Of a stretch of 64,000 bases of DNA, positions 58,906-64,000 are shown piece by piece. Each line of letters begins with the position of its first letter. Positions within the stretch are counted from its first letter, which is position 1. This DNA comes from Romanomermis culicivorax. Taxonomy: Eukaryota > Nematoda > Enoplea > Mermithida > Mermithidae. The notes beneath the pieces are model-generated. The model saw only the letters and a program-made list of their open reading frames with translations. It made no database searches and was not told the origin of the DNA. The translations under genes and the position numbers were made by a program. The stretch spans positions 62,001 to 126,000 of the forward strand of contig CAWUHX010000322.1 in the NCBI GenBank assembly GCA_963922205.1. The letters run 5' to 3'.

Positions 58906-59278
58906 CAATGCTATGGGCGAACATAGCAGGTGCAACATTACTCGAATCGCTCCAAAGAAATCCAATGCACTAAACGTGCATGATTTTAGAGTTTACACTC
59001 AGAGGTACTTAGAGGTATAGTACAGTATAAGACACTAAATTCAAAGTTTTGAATTTAGTGTTTTGTAGATCATGGTCTATATTCGGGCAGGTGTCAGGGT
59101 TGTGTAGTCACAGAACAGTACGATTTCGATTTTCGCTATAATAAATAACTGTACCAGTTAAATTCGCGACATTTAGAAATTTATGCTCAAAGACCCAAAG
59201 TTGGTTTATGAATACGCTATTTACTCAAAATTCCTAATGGTTGGATTTAACGACTATACTACACCATTTACTATAAAA

Positions 59279-59353
59279 CCCTATTCAGAAGTGAAAAATC
59301 CTAGGATTTTTGTCGCCGACAATCAGCAACAGACTGCACTTTTGAATTGGGCT
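59279..59353. repeat. Shortened copy of the 124-bp MITE
   Basis: Shares ttcagaagtgaaaaatccta, ttgtcgccgacaatcagc and gactgcacttttgaattggg with 58782-58905; the middle is deleted. Confidence 0.55.
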
Positions 59354-60799
59354 TAATTCTCAATTTGTCGATTGCCTCAATGCTGAAGCAACATTTAAAA
59401 TTATAGTTGGTCTTTCGATCCACACAGCACATTGTCTTCAAATCAATCGTGTGAACCAATTCCAAGCATTAAAATTGTGCAGATGAGGAAAGATCTGCAA
59501 TTGCCTCAATGTAATATAGAATCTATATATTATATTACAGGCTTGACTGGATCTGAAGCTTTAAAGGCATTTTAGTATGTTTTACCTTGTTGGTCATTTG
59601 CAGATGGTGCCCCATGACTGTAACCAGAACCCAGTTTCATTGAACGGGTGTAAGCATGAGCTCAAAATAATCTCGAACAAAAGGACGACCATCTCAGTTT
59701 CAGCGATTGCATTAACATGTCCATAATCTCATGTTTGGTGTAAAATCAACGTCATCAGGGTTATCCCACACTCGATGTCGAGATTATCCCCAGCTCAAGC
59801 TCTCAAGTTGCACTAACATTTTCTCATAATTTTTTATGTTTAAAGCAAATAAATATAAAAATGTCCGCAATTCCCAAACTCAAAAATTCCCAAACTCCGC
59901 AATTCCCAAACAAACCTCAGTATTAGTTAACTCTGAAGTGAGGATTGTTAGTGCAACTTCAAGAAATTAATCTCGACATTAGGATTAGCTGAAACTGAAG
60001 ATCAGCAATTTAATCCCGACATTGAGATTATCCTCAGTCTGGGTTAATGCAACTAACCTCCATTTTTTATAATGCTTAAGGACGCCTTTTAATCACAGGC
60101 ATAAGTTGTAAAGAACAAAATGACTATAATTTGTCCATCCCTCTATATTTTTCAGCTAGAGGGAGAGGCACAGTTTCGAATCAGTCAGGAGCTAGAATGC
60201 TATTGGTTTACCATTTCTATGCATTTGAATGAAGTCAGTCATCAGCATGATTGGATATAATTTTCATTCAGAAAAAATTTTACTGTAGTTGACACAATTC
60301 TATGGGAAAGACAAAATGCATGAAGCTGCAGAATATACTTTTTCATATACATGGAAAATTTTTTAATGAGAAAGAATGAAAATCTAATATTGCAAAACTG
60401 GATTTTTTAATCTTTCACCTAAGTTCCCAAAAACCTAATTTACCCCTTTTTCTAGCTTGGCAACTATCCAAGCATGTCGAGTTGCTGGCAAGTTGGGGGT
60501 TGCTGGCAAGTTGCAATGGGAAATCAACATGCAAATTGATGAATTAGACGACCAGGGGCACAGACATTTGCATAGAAGTGGAGCGCCACAAAGAATAAGG
60601 AAGTGATAGTGAAAATCATTCTTTCTCTATTAATTGTTTTTATTATATTTCTTGGTAAATAGTCCTGGTGTCCAATAAACCTTTCATCAGCAATTTAGTA
60701 TTAAATTTGCATAAATATTTAGTGGTGTACCCACATTCTTTTATTATTCGCCTTATTTTATTGATATTCTATTTATCTAGATTCAATATTAATCGTCTG

Positions 60800-61140
60800 G
60801 AGCGAGGGGCCAAAGGCCCAGGCACGTGGCTTGCCGACACCAAGCCCAGGAAGACCTTGACAGGGATCCTGCAGGTAAGTCTATTCCTAAGGAGGAAACT
60901 CTCTCTCCTAGGAGATTGCGTGGGTCTGTTGTTAGGCCCCCTCAATCAAAGGTAAGTTAACAGTTGTTCTTCCCAGGTCTGGGGAACTGGACTGTTGCGC
61001 GATCTCCGAGGCCTAGCCAAGGAATTAGCTCTAACAGGTCAGTTCAGACCAAACCACTCTTTCTTTAAACCCTAAGGAAAGACCTGCACAACAAGCAGGT
61101 TTATTCTCCTTTTCTGTCCCATCGGGACATTTTCCAATAA
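60800..61140. other. GC-richer block of unknown nature
   Basis: Composition differs sharply from its AT-rich surroundings. It contains aggtaagt-type sites (60872, 60950), ctcctaggag, and cccatcgggacatttt followed by aataaa at 61135. It could be a non-coding transcript, an LTR relic or exons of an unseen gene. I cannot decide. Confidence 0.25.
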
Positions 61141-61245
61141 ACTGGTCAATTAGAGATCATTCACTGCAGTTTGTAAAAAGAATTCAGAATGTGATATTTT
61201 TGATATTTTATTGATATTTTATTACAATCAACAGCTATTACATAT

Positions 61246-61495
61246 CTATAGTCTGTTTTTTATAAAATGCTTCTAAATAGAAAAGTGACACAAATCAGTA
61301 CCGTCGTCAAAATCACTTACATAGAGATCTTATTGTAAAATTTTTCACTCGAAAAATTGTTAAAGGTTAGGTCAGTATGCTCACAGATTTTCATTCCTCT
61401 CTGATATATTGTTTATCAGAAAATCGTGAAAATCTGAAATACTACTTGCTTTCCACTTTTAATTTTTAAAAGCATTCCAAAAAAACAGACTATAG
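61246..61495. mobile_element. MITE family F, clean copy (250 bp)
   Basis: Terminal inverted repeat CTATAGTCTGTTTTTTATAA on the left, AAAAAAACAGACTATAG on the right. Subterminal aaatgcttc / aagcatt are also inverted. A TA target within ctaTAg is possible, as in Tc1/mariner MITEs, but the duplication is not certain. Confidence 0.7.
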
Positions 61496-61575
61496 GGTCC
61501 AAGAGCATACAGTAGAACAACTAACTTTTTCTTTTCTACGCAAAATACTATCCTGACCTCGGGTCGATTCCATTT

Positions 61576-62700
61576 CCGCTACCTAGTGCACATCCGCTAC
61601 CTAGTGCATATGCGCTACCTAGTGCACATCTGCTACTTTCTGCAAAGGAATATAAGTAAGGAGTCAGATTTACAGTAAATAATGTAGGCATTATTAGGCT
61701 CATTTAAAACAACTCGTTATTTTTTACCAATTCATGCATACACCATAAAAAATGATTAATTTCATTCATTGAAAATTGGAAAACAGGCGTTTGCAAAACA
61801 TTTGCATCAACATGTTCTACTTGCCATACATTACCCATATTTTCAGTGAAAGTGTTTCATAAATTAGGAACAAGTTTTGGATGAGTGTCAGCTGATTTGT
61901 TTCCAATTTTCTAATTTCTGTCTTTGTATTTTATTACATCAATTTTAATTTTTAGTGATTGCTTCGTTTTGAATAGAGGATAAAACACGCGAGGAATCTA
62001 CAATATTACCTGTGCAAAGATTATGATGGCCAACGTCAGGATTTTTGATTATTCGACCATTAATCATCATGATTCAACACGGTCTTCTTCGGTTTTTGTC
62101 GCCATTTGCCGTTAATCTTTCGCATTCGACGCAAACCCAGTATTAAATTTCGCCATTACGAAGAATTTTCGAAGTTTTCTTTCGAAATTCATAGATCCGT
62201 CCTTGATCAACTTGAGACGCATATTGAATAATATTTTTTTCAATTTTGAACTCAAAACTATATTTGCAACACCGAAGTTCATAATTGTAAACGCTATGAA
62301 TGAGAAATGTCCATCTGGACTGATTTTTCTGTGCCTGAGAGCTTGTGTGGTCACTTTGATAGGTTAATTATATTTTTCACTCGCTAGAATGTGTCTGTTT
62401 GGTCATTTTGATGGTTTTATTACACTCCTTTACTCATTAGTGACTTATATTTTAGTAGACTCTCCGTAGTATTATGTCTTTTTAATCATTTTTGCACACA
62501 GTTCCATAAAAGTGACAAAAGAAATATTTTCCACAACACAGATTGCTTACCGTCATTCATGTTTTCATTTTCTTTTAATCATTTTTGTCTTCGAAAAACC
62601 CTCATGAAAATGATAGCAAAGTCTTTTTTGCATTGTTTTATGTCTGGTAGTGGATGTGCACTAGGTAGCGGATGTGCTCCAGGTAGCGGATCTGCTACCC
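61576..62700. mobile_element. Foldback-like element with inverted tandem arrays at its ends
   Basis: The left end has three units of cgctacctagtgcacatc (61576-61648). The right end has the reverse complement, units of gatgtgcactaggtagcg (62645-62700). About 1 kb of AT-rich sequence lies between. On the minus strand 62354-62112 is an open 80-codon stretch with HFSFIAFTIMNFGVANIVLS that looks protein-like but is unidentified. Confidence 0.45.
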
Positions 62701-63640
62701 AATCGCTCACCTCATTGCCGCAGCTACAATATGTCTCAAATGATAATTTTGTTATACCTTACTTTCTGTTACTATTCTAATCTTACTTTTGTTTTTCAAC
62801 CACTTCGAATGGAGCCTGGTGACATTATTATTTCATAAATTACGGTACTGCTTGTGAAGAACCAAATTGAAATTCAGGTACTATACATATTATTTCATAG
62901 GCAAATTATATTTTCAAGTTTTGAATAAAAATGTCTGGTGAAAGCTTTGTGTCATTTTATATAATAACTTTATGCATAAATGGATAAAAAGTTTTAAATG
63001 CACTTACAAGACTCATTAGAATACAAACTTTAAGTCAGATTTAAACCTTGAGACACTACAACTTACAAAATCTAAAATTCTTAATTTTTATAAATCATTG
63101 CCTAAATCGAGTTCGAAGATTTTCGTACAACTTTAGTCAGTTTGCTTACTTTAACGACATGATTTCGCGAGGAGGTCATCAGTTCAATACTATTGAGAGC
63201 ACTTGACGACTGATTTTAGAAAACAGGAAGTTTGATACGGATTGTAGATTATACGCTTTACTTTATTATTGAAGTTCAATAAATTTTCATTAATTCATTT
63301 CCTACAGCACAGAAAAACACGCTGATTATTTAATTACCTACTGCACGGATTGTGAAATAAAACGTATACGGATTTTGTGTCCCAATTACAAATGTTACAT
63401 ATTCCAAAAATTTAGATCAAACTTAGTTTTGTAAATTTTGCAATATATACAAAAATGTAACTTTTGTCAACCGGGTCTTTTAGTATTTACTGTAGTAACC
63501 ATCGCATTTGATGAGCAATTACACAAAATGCGCAATGTGCATACTGAAAAGTAGACATTTTCCTATACTGGATTAAAAACTTTTTTGTTTCGTTCCCGTT
63601 ATTTTCATCCCGGCAATCCAATCCGTTTTATTTTTATTTA

Positions 63641-63810
63641 TTTATGATCTTGTGCCATCGGGTATACCTGCCTGCCAAGCCAACGCAGTTGTGTTGTGGT
63701 GGTAATTTTGTGGTGTGGAAAAATTTCCATTCCACCGGTAGCAGCAGCAACGGCAAATTGTGTATTACTAATGGTGAATATCACGCAAAATTTTCTATTC
63801 CTTTTGTACC
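63641..63810 (+). CDS. Possible exon of an unknown gene
   Basis: From ATG 63644 the frame is open and reads TGSSSNGKLCITNGEYHAKF, ending near a good donor (gtaccg/gtaagg at 63810). Composition is less AT-rich than around it. No family recognised, and the window ends before a partner exon appears. Confidence 0.2.
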
Positions 63811-64000
63811 GGTAAGGTTGAGGGTACAAGTGAAGTATATACAGGTTGGTGTGCAGTTTTGATTGACGGAGTTTGTCCTTTTCTATGACACAAAGAAATT
63901 TTTCCCCTAGTACAGTACATAGAGGCCATTGGGCAATACTTGGTACATTGGGGCATAATCTTGTTTATCTAACGTGATAAACGGTTGGTACTATATTTAT

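Overview
The window looks like animal DNA, most likely nematode. It is AT-rich. Its protein-coding signal is split into short exons by GT-AG introns, and polypyrimidine tracts precede the acceptors. A block of perfect TTAGGC telomere-type hexamers (written GCCTAA on this strand) lies inside it, which is the nematode telomere unit. I see no bacterial operon, CRISPR array or phage module. All coordinates and motifs were read by eye, and no database was consulted.

Region 1 (about 1.4-20.4 kb) holds two SLC27/FATP-type very-long-chain acyl-CoA synthetase / fatty-acid transport genes facing each other tail to tail. Copy 1 is on the + strand (1431-11983) and copy 2 on the - strand (20364-13989). 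I could follow both through nearly all exons. Eight introns sit at equivalent positions and five internal or terminal exons have identical lengths (202, 193, 165, 147 and 161 bp), so this is an inverted gene duplication. The introns are loaded with small repeats, including an approximately 860-bp palindrome in intron 7 of copy 1.

Region 2 (about 22.4-33.2 kb) is a nest of non-autonomous DNA transposons with no recognisable host gene. Several have exact ends and 8-bp target duplications (29782-30973, 31473-32475, 27831-28018, 30457-30646), and some sit inside one another. A GC-rich hairpin of the type CGGCGCTTCGCGCCG recurs in several families.

Region 3 (about 34.7-40.5 kb) looks like a decayed two-gene PIF/Harbinger-type transposon: a MADF/BESS DNA-binding protein gene on + and a DDE transposase pseudogene on -. 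Between the MADF and BESS exons lies a striking palindrome: two inverted minisatellite arrays around a core of telomeric repeats.

Region 4 (40587-49608) is a complete LTR retrotransposon of Ty3/gypsy type on the - strand. Its 407-bp LTRs differ at 7 positions, the target duplication is ATAG, and the primer site resembles tRNA-Pro sites. Its order is unusual: gag, then an envelope-like membrane glycoprotein, then protease, RT/RNase H and integrase, with only 9 bases between the integrase stop and the 3' LTR. Several stops and frame changes break it.

Region 5 (about 50.4-58.3 kb) contains a composite DNA transposon with two tRNA-like cassettes, then two tandem paralogues of a MARVEL-like four-pass membrane protein on the - strand, both interrupted. 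They are accompanied by a LINE tail, a long ATT microsatellite and a small solo-LTR-like insertion that supplies one paralogue's stop codon. The last 6 kb holds only MITEs, a foldback element and possible orphan exons.
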